64,000 bases of DNA from Henriciella sp. AS95 (GTDB taxonomy: Bacteria; Pseudomonadota; Alphaproteobacteria; Caulobacterales; Hyphomonadaceae): positions 62,001 through 126,000 of the forward strand of contig NZ_JBBMQM010000001.1 in assembly GCF_038900055.1 (NCBI RefSeq), read 5' to 3'. The position numbers were made by a program, and so were the translations under genes. The notes beneath the pieces are model-generated. The model had not been told where the DNA came from. It did not search any database and saw only the letters and a program-made list of their open reading frames with translations. Shown here piece after piece: positions 34,148 to 43,609 of this stretch; the first letter of the stretch is position 1, and each line of letters starts with the position of its first letter.

Positions 34148-34357
34148 ATGGCAACCGGAAAAGTAAAATGGTTCAACGACCAAAAAGGCTATGGCTTCAT
34201 CAAGCCGGACGCCGGTGGTTCGGACATCTTCGTCCATATCTCTGCGGTTGAACGCTCGGGCATGCGCACCCTCGCCGAGGACGCCGCCATTGAATATGAG
34301 CTTCACACCGATGAGCGCCGCGGCAAGACCTCGGCTGTTGACCTGAAACTTCTCTAG
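34148..34357 (+). CDS. cold-shock domain protein (CspA family)
   Basis: A 69-residue single cold-shock domain with RNP1 KGYGFIKPD and RNP2 DIFVHISA, preceded by the family start MATGKVKWFND. It binds single-stranded nucleic acid and acts as an RNA chaperone. GGAGTAG stands 5-10 nt before the ATG. A 193-nt leader lies between trmB and this gene, and a strong terminator follows, so it is monocistronic. Confidence 0.95.
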   Translation: MATGKVKWFNDQKGYGFIKPDAGGSDIFVHISAVERSGMRTLAEDAAIEYELHTDERRGKTSAVDLKLL

Positions 34358-34405
34358 ACAAAAGCGCCTGATCTCACTATCTAGGCGCCAAGTCGAAAAA
34401 TATCG

Positions 34406-34441
34406 GCGGCGGGTCCGGCAACGGGTCCGCCGCTTTTCTTT
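34406..34441 (+). terminator. Rho-independent terminator after the cold-shock gene
   Basis: An 11-bp stem, GCGGCGGGTCC paired with GGGTCCGCCGC (two G-U pairs), with a 6-nt loop, is followed by TTTTCTTT. It ends the cold-shock transcript and lies 22 nt before the rimP start. Confidence 0.85.
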
Positions 34442-34462
34442 GTCCCGGAGACACGTTGTACC

Positions 34463-35062
34463 TTGATCGCGCTTACGCAGCAGGAAAAAACCATTCTCGC
34501 CATGATTGAGCCCGTCGCTGACGGCCTCGGCATGGAGATTGTGCGTGTTCGCCTGATGGGCGGACGCCGCCCACTGCTGCAGATCATGGCCGAGAAAAAA
34601 GGTGGCGCACCGACCAATGTCGAAGATTGCGCAGACCTTTCGCACGGTATTTCCCCGGTGCTGGAAGCGGCTGATCCGATCAGTGAGGCGTACAGGCTTG
34701 AAGTGTCGACGCCAGGCATTGATCGCCCGCTCACCCGTGAGGGCGATTTCGGCCGCTGGGTCGGCCATCTCGCCAAGGTGGAGCTGGCCATGCCGATCAA
34801 TGGTCGGCGGCGCTTTCAGGGTGTGATACAAAGAGAAGACGAAAATGGCGTGGCGATCGAGCTCGATGATGAGAGCGAACTGGTTGCCCAGGTCCATGAG
34901 ATGTCCAAGGCCAGCCTCGTGCTCACAGATGAGCTGATCGATGCGGCCAAGGCGAGCGGCGGTCTTCCGCCCCAGCCGGATGATGAGAATTTCTCCGGTC
35001 TCGAAGTCGATGAGACCGAAGACGATGACAATAATGAAGAAGAAAGTGGAGCATCAAGATGA
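34463..35062 (+). CDS. rimP: RimP, ribosome maturation factor
   Basis: A 199-residue protein with the two RimP domains: MIEPVADGLGMEIVRVRLMG, then DCADLSHGISPVLEAADPIS and YRLEVSTPGIDRPLTR (N-terminal alpha/beta), and a C-terminal SH3-like part (FQGVIQREDENGVAIELDD). It helps 30S assembly. A C-terminal acidic extension (ETEDDDNNEEESG) exceeds the usual length of about 150-170. The start is TTG at 34463. It overlaps nusA by 4 nt. Confidence 0.93.
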   Translation: MIALTQQEKTILAMIEPVADGLGMEIVRVRLMGGRRPLLQIMAEKKGGAPTNVEDCADLSHGISPVLEAADPISEAYRLEVSTPGIDRPLTREGDFGRWVGHLAKVELAMPINGRRRFQGVIQREDENGVAIELDDESELVAQVHEMSKASLVLTDELIDAAKASGGLPPQPDDENFSGLEVDETEDDDNNEEESGASR

Positions 35063-36843
35063 GTGCAGTCGGCGTATCAGCCAACCGGCTCGAAATCCTG
35101 CAGATCGCCAAAGCGGTTGCTGAAGAAAAAGCAATCGACAAGTCGATCGTTATTGAAGCCATGCAGGAAGCCATCGAGAAAGCTGCCAAGTCCCGCTACG
35201 GCCAGGAGCACGACATCCGCGCCCTGATCGACGGCGATACGGGCGAACAGACCCTGTGGCGCATCCAGACCGTCGTTGCCGATGATGAAGTTGAAGATCC
35301 TGCCCAGCAGCTTGCGCTGTCTGAAGCCAAGAAGATCGACGACAGCTACGACATCGGAACCGAGATCAAGGAAGAGCTGCCACCGTTCGATTTCGGCCGC
35401 GTGGCCGCCCAGACGGCCAAGCAGGTCATCATGCAGAAGGTGCGTGATGCCGAACGCGAGCGCCAGTATGAAGAGTACAAGGACCGCGTCGGCGAGATCA
35501 TCAACGGCATCGTCAAGCGCGTCGAATATGGCCACGTCATCGTGGACCTGGGCCGCGCCGAAGGCATTATCCGCCGCAATGACGGCATTCCGCGCGAGAA
35601 CTTCCAGCCGAATGACCGCGTGCGCGCCTATCTCTACAAGGTCTCCCGCGAGACGAAGGGTCCGCAAATCTTCCTGTCGCGTGCGCATCCTGACTTCATG
35701 GTCAAGCTGTTCGCCCAGGAAGTGCCGGAAGTGTATGACGGCGTCATCGAAATCCGTGCCTGTGCCCGTGATGCAGGTTCGCGCGCCAAGATCGGCGTGA
35801 TCTCGAATGACAGCTCGATCGATCCGGTCGGCGCCTGTGTCGGTATGCGCGGTGCGCGTGTACAGGCCGTTGTCGGCGAACTGTCGGGCGAAAAGATCGA
35901 CATCATTCCATGGAATTATGACGCGGCGACCTTCATCGTGAACGCGCTGCAGCCGGCCGAAGTGTCGAAAGTGGTGCTCGACGAGGATGAGCAACGCGTC
36001 GAAGTCGTTGTCGCTGACGATCAGTTCCCGCTGGCCATTGGCCGGCGCGGTCAGAATGTGCGTCTCGCGTCCCAGCTGACCGGCTGGCAGATCGATCTCG
36101 TCACCGAGACCGCCGATTCCGAGCGTTATCAGCGTGACTTCCAGCTGCGCACCGAGCTCTTCATGAAGGCGCTCGACGCCGATGAAACGCTGGCCCAGCT
36201 GCTGGCCTCTGAAGGCTTCGAGACGGTCGAAGAGATCGCCTATGTCGCGCCAGAGGACTTCATCACCATTGATGGCTTTGACCTTGAGGTCGCAAACGAG
36301 ATCCAGGAACGCGCCCGCGAATATCTGGAGAAACTCGCCGCCGAGCAGGATGCGCGCCGTAAGGAGCTTGGCGTCGACGATGCCATGATGGAGCTCGACG
36401 GCATGAACGTCGCCTTCGCCGTGAAGTTCGGCGAGAATGATGTGAAGTCCGTTGAGGACGTTGCTGGCCTGGTGCCGGACGACATCACTGGCTGGCGTGA
36501 GCCTGGCCCGGACGGCAAGCCTGTCTTCCAGGAAGGTATCCTGAAGAAAGGCGAGATGCGTAAGGATGAAGCTCAGCTCTTCATCATGCGCGCCCGCGTT
36601 GCTGCTGGCTGGATCGAGCCGGAAGCGCTTGCAGAACTCGAAGCGCAGATGGCCGCCGATGCCGAGGGTGAAGCAGCGAACCTGTCTGAAGAAGAACGGG
36701 CGCTGGCAGCGCTTGGTGAAATCGGCAAGGTGACCGAAGAAGCCGAAGAGCTTGCCGAAGAAGAGCTGATCTTCGACCTCGACGCGCTTGCTGCCGAGGG
36801 TGAAGAGCCAGAGGACGGCGATGATGCCGATCCAAAAGAATGA
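35059..36843 (+). CDS. nusA: NusA, transcription termination/antitermination factor
   Basis: A 594-residue RNA polymerase-binding factor. The N-terminal domain (VSANRLEILQIAKAVAEEKA) is followed by S1 (ING IVKRVEYGHVIVDLGRAEG region, about 150-215), two KH domains (VGACVGMRGARVQAVVGELS; FPLAIGRRGQNVRLASQL), two helix-hairpin-helix acidic repeats (about 375-500), and a very acidic tail (DDADPKE). It modulates pausing, termination and antitermination, and couples to ribosome synthesis. The YlxR start overlaps its 3' end. Confidence 0.96.
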   Translation: MSAVGVSANRLEILQIAKAVAEEKAIDKSIVIEAMQEAIEKAAKSRYGQEHDIRALIDGDTGEQTLWRIQTVVADDEVEDPAQQLALSEAKKIDDSYDIGTEIKEELPPFDFGRVAAQTAKQVIMQKVRDAERERQYEEYKDRVGEIINGIVKRVEYGHVIVDLGRAEGIIRRNDGIPRENFQPNDRVRAYLYKVSRETKGPQIFLSRAHPDFMVKLFAQEVPEVYDGVIEIRACARDAGSRAKIGVISNDSSIDPVGACVGMRGARVQAVVGELSGEKIDIIPWNYDAATFIVNALQPAEVSKVVLDEDEQRVEVVVADDQFPLAIGRRGQNVRLASQLTGWQIDLVTETADSERYQRDFQLRTELFMKALDADETLAQLLASEGFETVEEIAYVAPEDFITIDGFDLEVANEIQERAREYLEKLAAEQDARRKELGVDDAMMELDGMNVAFAVKFGENDVKSVEDVAGLVPDDITGWREPGPDGKPVFQEGILKKGEMRKDEAQLFIMRARVAAGWIEPEALAELEAQMAADAEGEAANLSEEERALAALGEIGKVTEEAEELAEEELIFDLDALAAEGEEPEDGDDADPKE

Positions 36844-37492
36844 GCCCCGACGGCGCCTGAAGGCGTCCAAGAAAAAGGACACTGGCGGGCCCGTCCGCCA
36901 GTGTGCCGTCACTCGTGAAAGCCTCCCGCAGGAAGAGCTGATCCGTTTTGTCCGCTCGCCGGATGGCGTGGCCGTTCCCGATGTGTCGGCCAAGCTGCCG
37001 GGTCGTGGGGCGTGGCTGGAGGCTGATCGCGCTGTCGTGCAAAAGGCCATCAAGACGGACGCCCTGTCCCGGGCCTTCAAAGCCAAAACACCAATGGCTG
37101 AGGGCGTTCTGGAGCTGATCGAGGCGCAACTTGTACAGCGTTGCGTGGGTCAGTTGGGCATGGCGCGAAAAGCAGGTGCAGTCGTTCTTGGATTTGACCA
37201 GGTTCGTGCCTATTTAAGAAAAGATGCGCCTGGCTATCTTCTGGAAGCAAGCGATGGCAGTGAAGATGGCCGTAACAAGGTTCATTTTCTCGCCAAGGCG
37301 ATGTATGACAGCCCCAAAGTAGCGGGTGCACTAACATCTGCTGAATTGGGCATGGCCTTCGGTAGGGAGCGTGTGATACACGCCCTGCTGCAGGAAGGCT
37401 CGCTGTCGGACTCGTTCGAGACCGCCTATAGGCGACTGACCGGGTTCAGGGCGGCACCGGAAATTGACTGGTTCTCTGGTCGGGATCGGTAA
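36824..37492 (+). CDS. ylxR: YlxR (DUF448) fused to an L7Ae-like RNA-binding domain
   Basis: A 222-residue protein. The N-terminal YlxR domain (RQCAVTRESLPQEELIRFVR, then KLPGRGAWLEAD) and a C-terminal L7Ae/YlxQ-type domain (QLGMARKAGAVVLGFDQVRA, and VHFLAKAMYDSPK) are joined in one chain; in Bacillus they are separate proteins, YlxR and YlxQ. Start chosen at 36824 with GAGGAC 7 nt upstream inside the nusA 3' end; it overlaps nusA by 20 nt. A role in rRNA/RNase P regulation is known for relatives. Confidence 0.88.
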   Translation: MPIQKNEPRRRLKASKKKDTGGPVRQCAVTRESLPQEELIRFVRSPDGVAVPDVSAKLPGRGAWLEADRAVVQKAIKTDALSRAFKAKTPMAEGVLELIEAQLVQRCVGQLGMARKAGAVVLGFDQVRAYLRKDAPGYLLEASDGSEDGRNKVHFLAKAMYDSPKVAGALTSAELGMAFGRERVIHALLQEGSLSDSFETAYRRLTGFRAAPEIDWFSGRDR

Positions 37493-37549
37493 GACTAATC
37501 GGCTTGGGAAAGGCCCTAGCCGTACAAATATGTAGGTATATGGAGTCGC

Positions 37550-40102
37550 ATGAGCGATACGAAAGACAAAGGCAATACAGGTGGACGCAAGCCACTGACC
37601 GTTTCCCGCGGATCAAGCGGCACGGTCAAGCAGAGCTTCAGCCATGGCCGCTCGAAGCAGGTCATCGTCCAAACGAAGAAGCGCAAGGTCGTGGGTCCTG
37701 GTTCCGGTCAATCCGGCGGCGGATCGAAGCCTGCTGCGAAGTCGCCTGCGTCCTCTGGTAATCAGCCGTCCAAACTCGCTGAAGCCGCCCGCAAGCTCGG
37801 GATCACGGAAGAAGAACTCGTTGCGCGCCAGAAAGTGCTGCTGCAACGCCGCGAGGCTGAAGCCAAACAGAAAGCTGAGAAAGAACGCCAGGAAGCGGCT
37901 CGTGAGCGCCTCTTGTCCGAACAGGAACGCAAGGTCCAGGAAGACAAGGAACGCGAAGAGGCTGAAGCTCGCCGCAAGGCTGAGGAAGAAGAGCGCAAGG
38001 CCCGCGAAGAAGCTGAAGCCAAGAAGAAAAAGGCTGAGCCGCGCGCACCACGCGATGATCGCAGCGCAAGTACTCCTGCAGCTCAACCCGACATCCCACT
38101 GCCGGAGCAGACGCAGGGCCGTAGCAAGAAATCCCGCAAAGGCGGCGGTGATCGTGACTTTAACGATGGCAGCTCGTCTCGCGGACGCGGAAACGACTCC
38201 AAGCGTCGTCGCGGTAAACTGACCATCGCCAGCGCGCTTGGCGATGATGGCGATCGCCAGCGGTCCCTCGCTTCTGTGCGCCGCGCTCGTGAACGCGAAC
38301 GCGAACGCCGCCAGTCAGGTGATGAGCAGCAGGAAAAAGTCTCCCGCGAGGTGACCCTGCCTGAGACGATCACCCTTCAGGATCTTGCCCAGCGCATGAA
38401 TGAACGCGTCGCTGACGTCGTGAAATACATGATGCGCCAAGGCGAGATGATGCGGGCCAACGATATCGTCGATGCCGACACCGCCGAACTCATCGCCGAG
38501 GAATTCGGCCACACGGTGAAGCGTGTGTCCGAATCCGACGTCGAGATTGGCCTTGAAGGCACCGATGACGATGAAAAAGACCTGAAGCCGCGCGCACCGA
38601 TCGTGACGGTCATGGGCCATGTCGACCACGGCAAGACCTCACTGCTCGACGCCCTGCGCGAGACCGATGTGGTGGCTGGCGAAGCCGGCGGCATCACGCA
38701 GCATATCGGCGCCTATCAGGTTCAGGTGAAATCTGGCGACAAGATCACCTTCCTCGACACGCCCGGCCACGCGGCTTTCTCTGCCATGCGGGCCCGCGGC
38801 GCCAACGTCACCGACATTGTGATCCTGGTGGTCGCAGCCGATGACGGTGTCATGCCGCAGACGATCGAAGCGATCAAACACGCCAAAGCGGCAGAAGCGC
38901 CGATCATCGTGGCGGTCAACAAGTGTGACAAGCCTGACGCGCAACCGGACAACGTCCTCACCGAACTGCTCCAGCACGACATCCAGGTCGAAGCCATGGG
39001 CGGCGACGTGCAGGCGATCAAAGTCTCTGCGCTTGAGAAGACCGGTCTTGATGAACTCAATGAAGCCATTTCGCTGCAAGCGGAAATTCTTGAGCTCAAG
39101 GCAAACCCGAACCGCGAAGCCGACGGCATTGTCGTCGAGGCCCAGCTCGACAAGGGCCGCGGCCCGGTCGCAACTGTGCTGGTCAATCGCGGCACGCTGA
39201 AGCGCGGCGAGATCGTCGTGGCCGGCAAGCAGTGGGGCAAGGTGCGCGCGCTCATCAACGAACGTGGCCAGCAGCTGAAAGAAGCCGGACCGGCTGTTCC
39301 AGCTGAAGTCCTCGGTCTTGATGGTGCTCCTGAGCCAGGTGACATGTTCAATGTCGTCGATTCCGAAGCCCGCGCCCGCGAGATCACCGAGTATCGTCAG
39401 CGCATGGAGCGCCAGAAGCAGGGCGTTGCCTCGTCCCGTGCATCGCTCGAATCGCTGATGAACAACCTCAAGGACGGCGTCGAAGCCTCCGAACTGCCAA
39501 TCGTCGTCAAAGGCGATGTGCAGGGTTCGGTCGAGGCGATCACGCATTCCCTGGAGAAGATCTCGACCGAAGAGGTTCGTGCCAACGTGATCTACGGTGC
39601 CGCTGGCGGTATCTCCGAAAGCGACATCCTGCTCGCGAAATCATCCGGTGCGCCGGTCTTCGCGTTCAACGTCCGCGCCAACAAGCAGGCCCGCGAACTG
39701 GCCGAGAAGGAAGGCGTGGAGATCCGCTACTATTCGGTGATCTACAATCTGATCGACGATGTGAAAGACACGCTGTCAGGCATGCTGGCACCAGAGAAGC
39801 GCGAGAACTTCATTGGTTACGCCGACATTCTGGAAGTCTTCAACATCACCAAGGCTGGCAAGGTTGCCGGTTGTAAGGTGACCGAAGGCGTCGTGAAACG
39901 CGGCTGCGGTGTCCGTCTGCTGCGCGACGATGTCGTCATTCACGAAGGCAAGCTGAAAACGCTGAAGCGCTTCAAGGACGAAGTTGCAGAAGTCACGTCC
40001 GGCATGGAATGCGGCATGGCGTTCGAGAAGTACGAAGATATTCGCGAAGGCGACAAGATCGAGTGCTTCGAAGTCGAGATGATCGAGCGCCAGCTGGACT
40101 AG
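37550..40102 (+). CDS. infB: InfB, translation initiation factor IF-2
   Basis: An 850-residue IF-2. The N-terminal region is long and highly charged (coiled, Lys/Glu/Arg-rich, about 95-190), followed by an IF2_N motif ([20 protein letters not shown]). The G domain has G1 GHVDHGKTS (about residue 355), G3 DTPGHAAFS and G4 NKCDKPD. Domains II-IV follow, ending [17 protein letters not shown]-2 places fMet-tRNA on the 30S subunit. GGAG lies 5 nt before the ATG. A terminator follows, so genes downstream need their own promoter. Confidence 0.97.
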   Translation: MSDTKDKGNTGGRKPLTVSRGSSGTVKQSFSHGRSKQVIVQTKKRKVVGPGSGQSGGGSKPAAKSPASSGNQPSKLAEAARKLGITEEELVARQKVLLQRREAEAKQKAEKERQEAARERLLSEQERKVQEDKEREEAEARRKAEEEERKAREEAEAKKKKAEPRAPRDDRSASTPAAQPDIPLPEQTQGRSKKSRKGGGDRDFNDGSSSRGRGNDSKRRRGKLTIASALGDDGDRQRSLASVRRARERERERRQSGDEQQEKVSREVTLPETITLQDLAQRMNERVADVVKYMMRQGEMMRANDIVDADTAELIAEEFGHTVKRVSESDVEIGLEGTDDDEKDLKPRAPIVTVMGHVDHGKTSLLDALRETDVVAGEAGGITQHIGAYQVQVKSGDKITFLDTPGHAAFSAMRARGANVTDIVILVVAADDGVMPQTIEAIKHAKAAEAPIIVAVNKCDKPDAQPDNVLTELLQHDIQVEAMGGDVQAIKVSALEKTGLDELNEAISLQAEILELKANPNREADGIVVEAQLDKGRGPVATVLVNRGTLKRGEIVVAGKQWGKVRALINERGQQLKEAGPAVPAEVLGLDGAPEPGDMFNVVDSEARAREITEYRQRMERQKQGVASSRASLESLMNNLKDGVEASELPIVVKGDVQGSVEAITHSLEKISTEEVRANVIYGAAGGISESDILLAKSSGAPVFAFNVRANKQARELAEKEGVEIRYYSVIYNLIDDVKDTLSGMLAPEKRENFIGYADILEVFNITKAGKVAGCKVTEGVVKRGCGVRLLRDDVVIHEGKLKTLKRFKDEVAEVTSGMECGMAFEKYEDIREGDKIECFEVEMIERQLD

Positions 40103-40130
40103 CCTGGCCGAACCAAAATCAAGCGTGATG

Positions 40131-40155
40131 AAGCCGGGAGATTTCCCGGCTTTTT
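40131..40155 (+). terminator. Rho-independent terminator after infB
   Basis: AAGCCGGGA and TCCCGGCTT form a perfect 9-bp stem around a GATT loop, followed by TTT CC. It separates infB from the YcxB-like gene and rbfA. Confidence 0.85.
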
Positions 40156-40192
40156 CCATTTGCGGTTAAGACTCATCTGATTAAGTCGCGCC

Positions 40193-40792
40193 ATGCCTGT
40201 CAGCCAGCTTGAATTCCCCGACATGCCCACCGGGGCATCACCGATCACCGTCACGAAGATCAGCGGCATGCTCCGCGAGAAGGACGTAAAGCGCCTCGTC
40301 TCCAAGACCCGCAGCGCCAATATCGGGCCGACGGCGCTTTACTATGCTGGCGTGACCGCGCCGGTGATCTCATCCGGCGTCGCCCTCACGGTCAGAACCA
40401 TGATCGACAGCTCCGGCATGACCACTTACTGGATCTGGCTGATCTCCTCTTTCATCGCCGCCATGTCCGGGATTTGCTGGTATTTGATCTTCATGCGCTG
40501 GTCCTACCGCCACCATGATGGCCGCGCGTCCGAAGTTGATACAGAAACAGCCATTGACCTGATGCCCGAGGGTATCCACATCCGACGAGGAGAGGTCGAA
40601 ACCCGGATCGGATGGCGTGCGGTCGAGTCTGTAAAGCAGACGCGACGTGACACACTCATCACATTCTACGGGGCCGGCCCGCTACTGATCCCGAACCGCT
40701 GGTTCGGCAAGGACAAGGCTGCTGCCCAAGCCTTCAGGGAGCAGCTTCAGGAAGGACTGACACATGGCACGCAACTCAAAAGGAGGCCGTAA
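40193..40792 (+). CDS. YcxB-like membrane protein
   Basis: A 199-residue protein with two membrane helices (about 47-67 and 80-101) and a C-terminal beta-rich domain with the YcxB pattern: EGIHIRRGEVETRIGWRAVE, then DTLITFYGAGPLLIPNRWFG. Function of the family is unknown. It lies between infB and rbfA, which are usually adjacent, and its last 29 nt overlap the start of rbfA, so translation of rbfA may be coupled to it. Confidence 0.8.
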   Translation: MPVSQLEFPDMPTGASPITVTKISGMLREKDVKRLVSKTRSANIGPTALYYAGVTAPVISSGVALTVRTMIDSSGMTTYWIWLISSFIAAMSGICWYLIFMRWSYRHHDGRASEVDTETAIDLMPEGIHIRRGEVETRIGWRAVESVKQTRRDTLITFYGAGPLLIPNRWFGKDKAAAQAFREQLQEGLTHGTQLKRRP

Positions 40793-41177
40793 CGCCTCAT
40801 CGAACGAGCCCTCCCAGCGCCAGCTGCGCGCCGGCGAACTCGTCCGCCATGCCCTGACTGATATTTTCATACGCGAGGAGTTTCGCGACCCGGCCCTGCA
40901 CGGCGTCAATATTACGATTGGCGAAGTGCGGACATCTCCGGACCTCAAGCATGCGCATGTCTTCTGCTCACCGCTTGGCGTGACCGAACCGGCCGCTCAG
41001 GACGACCTGGCAAAAGCGCTCAATCGCGCCTCGGCCTTCATCCGTGGCAAACTTGGCAAGAATATCGAGATGAAGTTCACGCCGCAGCTGCATTTCATTG
41101 CCGATCATTCCTATGACGATGGCGCGTACATGGATTCGATCTTCAACAGGCCGGAAGTCCGGCGCGACCTCGACTGA
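40764..41177 (+). CDS. rbfA: RbfA, ribosome-binding factor A
   Basis: A 137-residue KH-fold protein: RAGELVRHALTDIFIREEFR, GVNITIGEVRTSPDLKHAHV, ASAFIRGKLGKNIEMKFTPQ and LHFIADHSYDDGAYMDSIF are the family blocks. It is required for 30S maturation and cold adaptation. AGGAAGGA stands 7 nt before the ATG, inside the end of the upstream gene. In most alphaproteobacteria truB follows at once, but here it is 4.6 kb downstream. Confidence 0.95.
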   Translation: MARNSKGGRNASSNEPSQRQLRAGELVRHALTDIFIREEFRDPALHGVNITIGEVRTSPDLKHAHVFCSPLGVTEPAAQDDLAKALNRASAFIRGKLGKNIEMKFTPQLHFIADHSYDDGAYMDSIFNRPEVRRDLD

Positions 41178-41183
41178 ATAAAA

Positions 41184-41210
41184 AGGCAGGCCAGCGCGAA
41201 GCCAGCCTGC
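41184..41210. terminator. inverted repeat after rbfA
   Basis: GGCAGGC and GCCTGCC form a 7-bp stem, 7 nt after the rbfA stop. On the plus strand no T-run follows; on the minus strand the stem is followed by TTTTT. It could end rbfA transcripts weakly or stop leftward readthrough. The rest of the 284-nt gap (to 41461) shows no gene I can support and no clear promoter. Confidence 0.4.
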
Positions 41211-41461
41211 CAAGAGATGTGCGCTGCTCAAACCGGAAGAGATTGAAGGTCCGGAAAGGCTGGTGCGTCCCCCCACAAGTGCGCGGTCAATCGATCGCGC
41301 GCCAGCGGAGATTCGCCGCCACCTGCCTTCAGCCCCGTCTCAAAGTCCCCACAACAAGACGCCCGAAGCAAATAACGACATTCCATCAATGGCTCGATAT
41401 TAATCCGGGCTATTGTACAGAATCGACATTATGAACTTTTTGACAGCTGCCTCGTTCAGTA

Positions 41462-42349
41462 ATGGGGACAGCAGTGAAGCGCGCAGACCGGGACGCAATT
41501 TTCATGATGCAGATGACCTATCGACGACCGGGAACGGGTGTCCGTGACCTTGTCGGCAGCTATTACTGCGCGGTTGTCCCGCAAGCCGTTGAAGATGTCA
41601 TGCGGGCCGAAATTGCAAATGTTCGATTTGTCCTGGAAGGCACGGCCTATACGGGCATCAGCGGAGACGAACAGGCTTGTCCAGCCGGCTCGGTTCTTCT
41701 GTGCGGGCCCACACAGAGATGGAGTTCGATCCGGTTCGACCCGGGCACCCGCATTTTTGGCGCCGCCATCACGCCAACGGGCTGGGCCCGCATATTCGAC
41801 GTGCCGGCCTATGATCTCTCTGACCAGTTTTGCGCGCTGAGTACTCACATACCTGCCGGTCACGAGGCGAAAATTGAAGCCGTGCTCACTGCCGAAGACC
41901 ATGATGCACGCTCCGATGCTGCCGACACGCTCTTCGCAGCGCTGGACAATCCCGGGCGCAAGATCAACACCGCTTTCCTCGATGCCGTCGCGGTCTGGCT
42001 GACCGACCCGGAGCCGAATGAACTTGAAGATCTATTAGCAACACTGGACCTGTCACCGCGCCAGATCGAACGCCTGACCAAACAGTATTTTGGAAGCTCT
42101 CCCAAGAAACTTCACCGCAAATTCAGGGCCCTCCATGCGGCCAACCGTCTGGCCTGGGACGAGGCGAGAAGCTGGCAGGAGGCCGCGACGACCGCCTATT
42201 TTGACCAGTCGCACTTCATCCGGGAATTCAAGGAATTCAACGGCCGTACACCGCGCGAGTTCATCCAGGGCGCGCATCTGCTCGTGAGACAGACGCTGCA
42301 TGAACGCCGCCAGATAGAGCACCATTCGCCTTATAGCCTGGTTGGGTAA
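41462..42349 (+). CDS. AraC-family transcription regulator
   Basis: A 295-residue regulator with an N-terminal sensory part of about 190 residues (AEIANVRFVLEGTAYTGISG, cupin-like) and two C-terminal HTH motifs: LSPRQIERLTKQYFGSSPKK and DQSHFIREFKEFNGRTPREF, the second being the AraC signature. The chosen ATG is at 41462; ATGs at codons 15-16 are alternatives. It sits at the left edge of the AT-rich island. The N-terminal domain does not match sugar-binding AraC proteins by eye; ligand unknown. Confidence 0.88.
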   Translation: MGTAVKRADRDAIFMMQMTYRRPGTGVRDLVGSYYCAVVPQAVEDVMRAEIANVRFVLEGTAYTGISGDEQACPAGSVLLCGPTQRWSSIRFDPGTRIFGAAITPTGWARIFDVPAYDLSDQFCALSTHIPAGHEAKIEAVLTAEDHDARSDAADTLFAALDNPGRKINTAFLDAVAVWLTDPEPNELEDLLATLDLSPRQIERLTKQYFGSSPKKLHRKFRALHAANRLAWDEARSWQEAATTAYFDQSHFIREFKEFNGRTPREFIQGAHLLVRQTLHERRQIEHHSPYSLVG

Positions 42350-42482
42350 TCAGCGGCAATTACGTTGGTTTCGACCAGAAGTACGCTTCAAAACGGGCCA
42401 ATAACTAAGTATTGGCCTAAAATTTATCTTGTCACTAAAACGCTATCCGTGAATAAAGAAAATAGTGGTTGGGGACAATTAT

Positions 42483-43037
42483 ATGAAAATACTTTGGAGC
42501 GCATTTGGCGTGATAACTGGCTCCATGTCCATTTCCTCCTTTCTGGCGCAACACAGTGAGCTGGACCTTCAGGGCGTCTTCCGGGAATTCATCAATTTTT
42601 ATCGAGAGATATCGTCATTTGCATTTGGGTGGGCACCGTCGCTGGTCGGCGTCTCAGTTCCACAGTGGCTTTGCGATGCGTGGACGCTGAGCTTCGTGCT
42701 GACCGCCGCAACGTTTCGTATGATCCACTACGACTATGCATCTCGGGGTATTCTAGATTACCATCACCGACCCCCGATCACTGTGTATCTATTTCATTCG
42801 TTGACTTTTCTAGGAATTATAAATGCGCTCTTTTATTGCGTTCCGATGGTCAAGCGTAGCCCTATATTGCGAACGGACCCAAGAATAGGCCAACGAGTTC
42901 CCGCCCCGTGTTATAAGTTTGCGGGGTTCTATTTCCTTAAATCCGACGCCTATTGGTTCGCCACACTTGGCTCTATCGCCGGAATGGTCGTTCTATTTTT
43001 CATCGCTTCGGCTTACGGCCCATCCGCTTATGGTTAA
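42483..43037 (+). CDS. hypothetical membrane protein, AT-rich gene
   Basis: A protein of about 184 residues with about four hydrophobic segments (GVITGSMSISSFLA; SFVLTAATFRMIH; ITVYLFHSLTFLGIINALFY; FATLGSIAGMVVLFFIASAY). GGGGAC lies 6 nt before the ATG at 42483; a GTG at 42465 is possible. The gene is visibly richer in A+T than its neighbours and uses codons such as ATA, AAT and TTA that are rare nearby, which suggests recent transfer. No family recognised. It pairs with the next gene, 53 nt on. Confidence 0.65.
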   Translation: MKILWSAFGVITGSMSISSFLAQHSELDLQGVFREFINFYREISSFAFGWAPSLVGVSVPQWLCDAWTLSFVLTAATFRMIHYDYASRGILDYHHRPPITVYLFHSLTFLGIINALFYCVPMVKRSPILRTDPRIGQRVPAPCYKFAGFYFLKSDAYWFATLGSIAGMVVLFFIASAYGPSAYG

Positions 43038-43090
43038 TGGCCATGGGTCGATCTCGAAAAACAGCTCAATAATAAACTTAAAGGCCGAGT

Positions 43091-43588
43091 ATGTCAGAAT
43101 CCTATGTCACCGTTGAAACCACGTCGTCCAAAGAAGTGGTCTTCGACACCATCGTTGGTATTTTCAAAGACTCGTTCGCGCGATCGATAATGTTCATTAA
43201 TTACATGGCGCCTCGAGTGATCGATGGCTCGGAGATCTGCAAGAATGCCAGGATAGAAGCATTAGTTCAAAATGGCAGAAGTGATATTTGGGTGCCCGGT
43301 CGTATTCACGGCTTTAGCAAAGAACTCTTCGCAATCAGGTTTTCGTTTGAGAGCACAGCTTTTCACGTCGATGGGAATGTTGCCCAGCCAAAGGCCGAAA
43401 AAGGCCGACGTGCCGAATTTGGGTTTTTGTGTAAAGACGGCGCAGGGGGCAATTGCGACCTTGAGATAGGCGTGGATCTAGAAAAGAAACTGCTAGGCGG
43501 CGTCAAAGCAAACCACCTCGTTTTAGAGATAATCAAATTCTTGCGTTCTCAAGGCTTAACCATCAAGGATCTGCCGCCATACTTCTGA
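43091..43588 (+). CDS. hypothetical soluble protein, AT-rich gene
   Basis: A 165-residue protein without signal or membrane segment. It contains a PilZ-length beta-rich middle (IWVPGRIHGFSKELFAIRFS) and ends EIIKFLRSQGLTIKDLPPYF. It has no family I can name. Like the gene before it, it is AT-rich relative to the surroundings and in the same direction, so the two probably arrived together. Its stop is 21 nt from the stop of the convergent mscS-like gene. Confidence 0.65.
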   Translation: MSESYVTVETTSSKEVVFDTIVGIFKDSFARSIMFINYMAPRVIDGSEICKNARIEALVQNGRSDIWVPGRIHGFSKELFAIRFSFESTAFHVDGNVAQPKAEKGRRAEFGFLCKDGAGGNCDLEIGVDLEKKLLGGVKANHLVLEIIKFLRSQGLTIKDLPPYF

Positions 43589-43609
43589 GAAAGGTGGAAA
43601 TTCCCCTTC

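Noticed and set aside
35077-37086. 669-codon frame antisense to nusA
   Set aside because: nusA is certain from its domains; the antisense frame has no recognisable motif and is a product of codon bias.
41219-41434. 71-codon frame in the rbfA-AraC gap
   Set aside because: Arg/Pro/Cys-rich translation, no ribosome site, no family.
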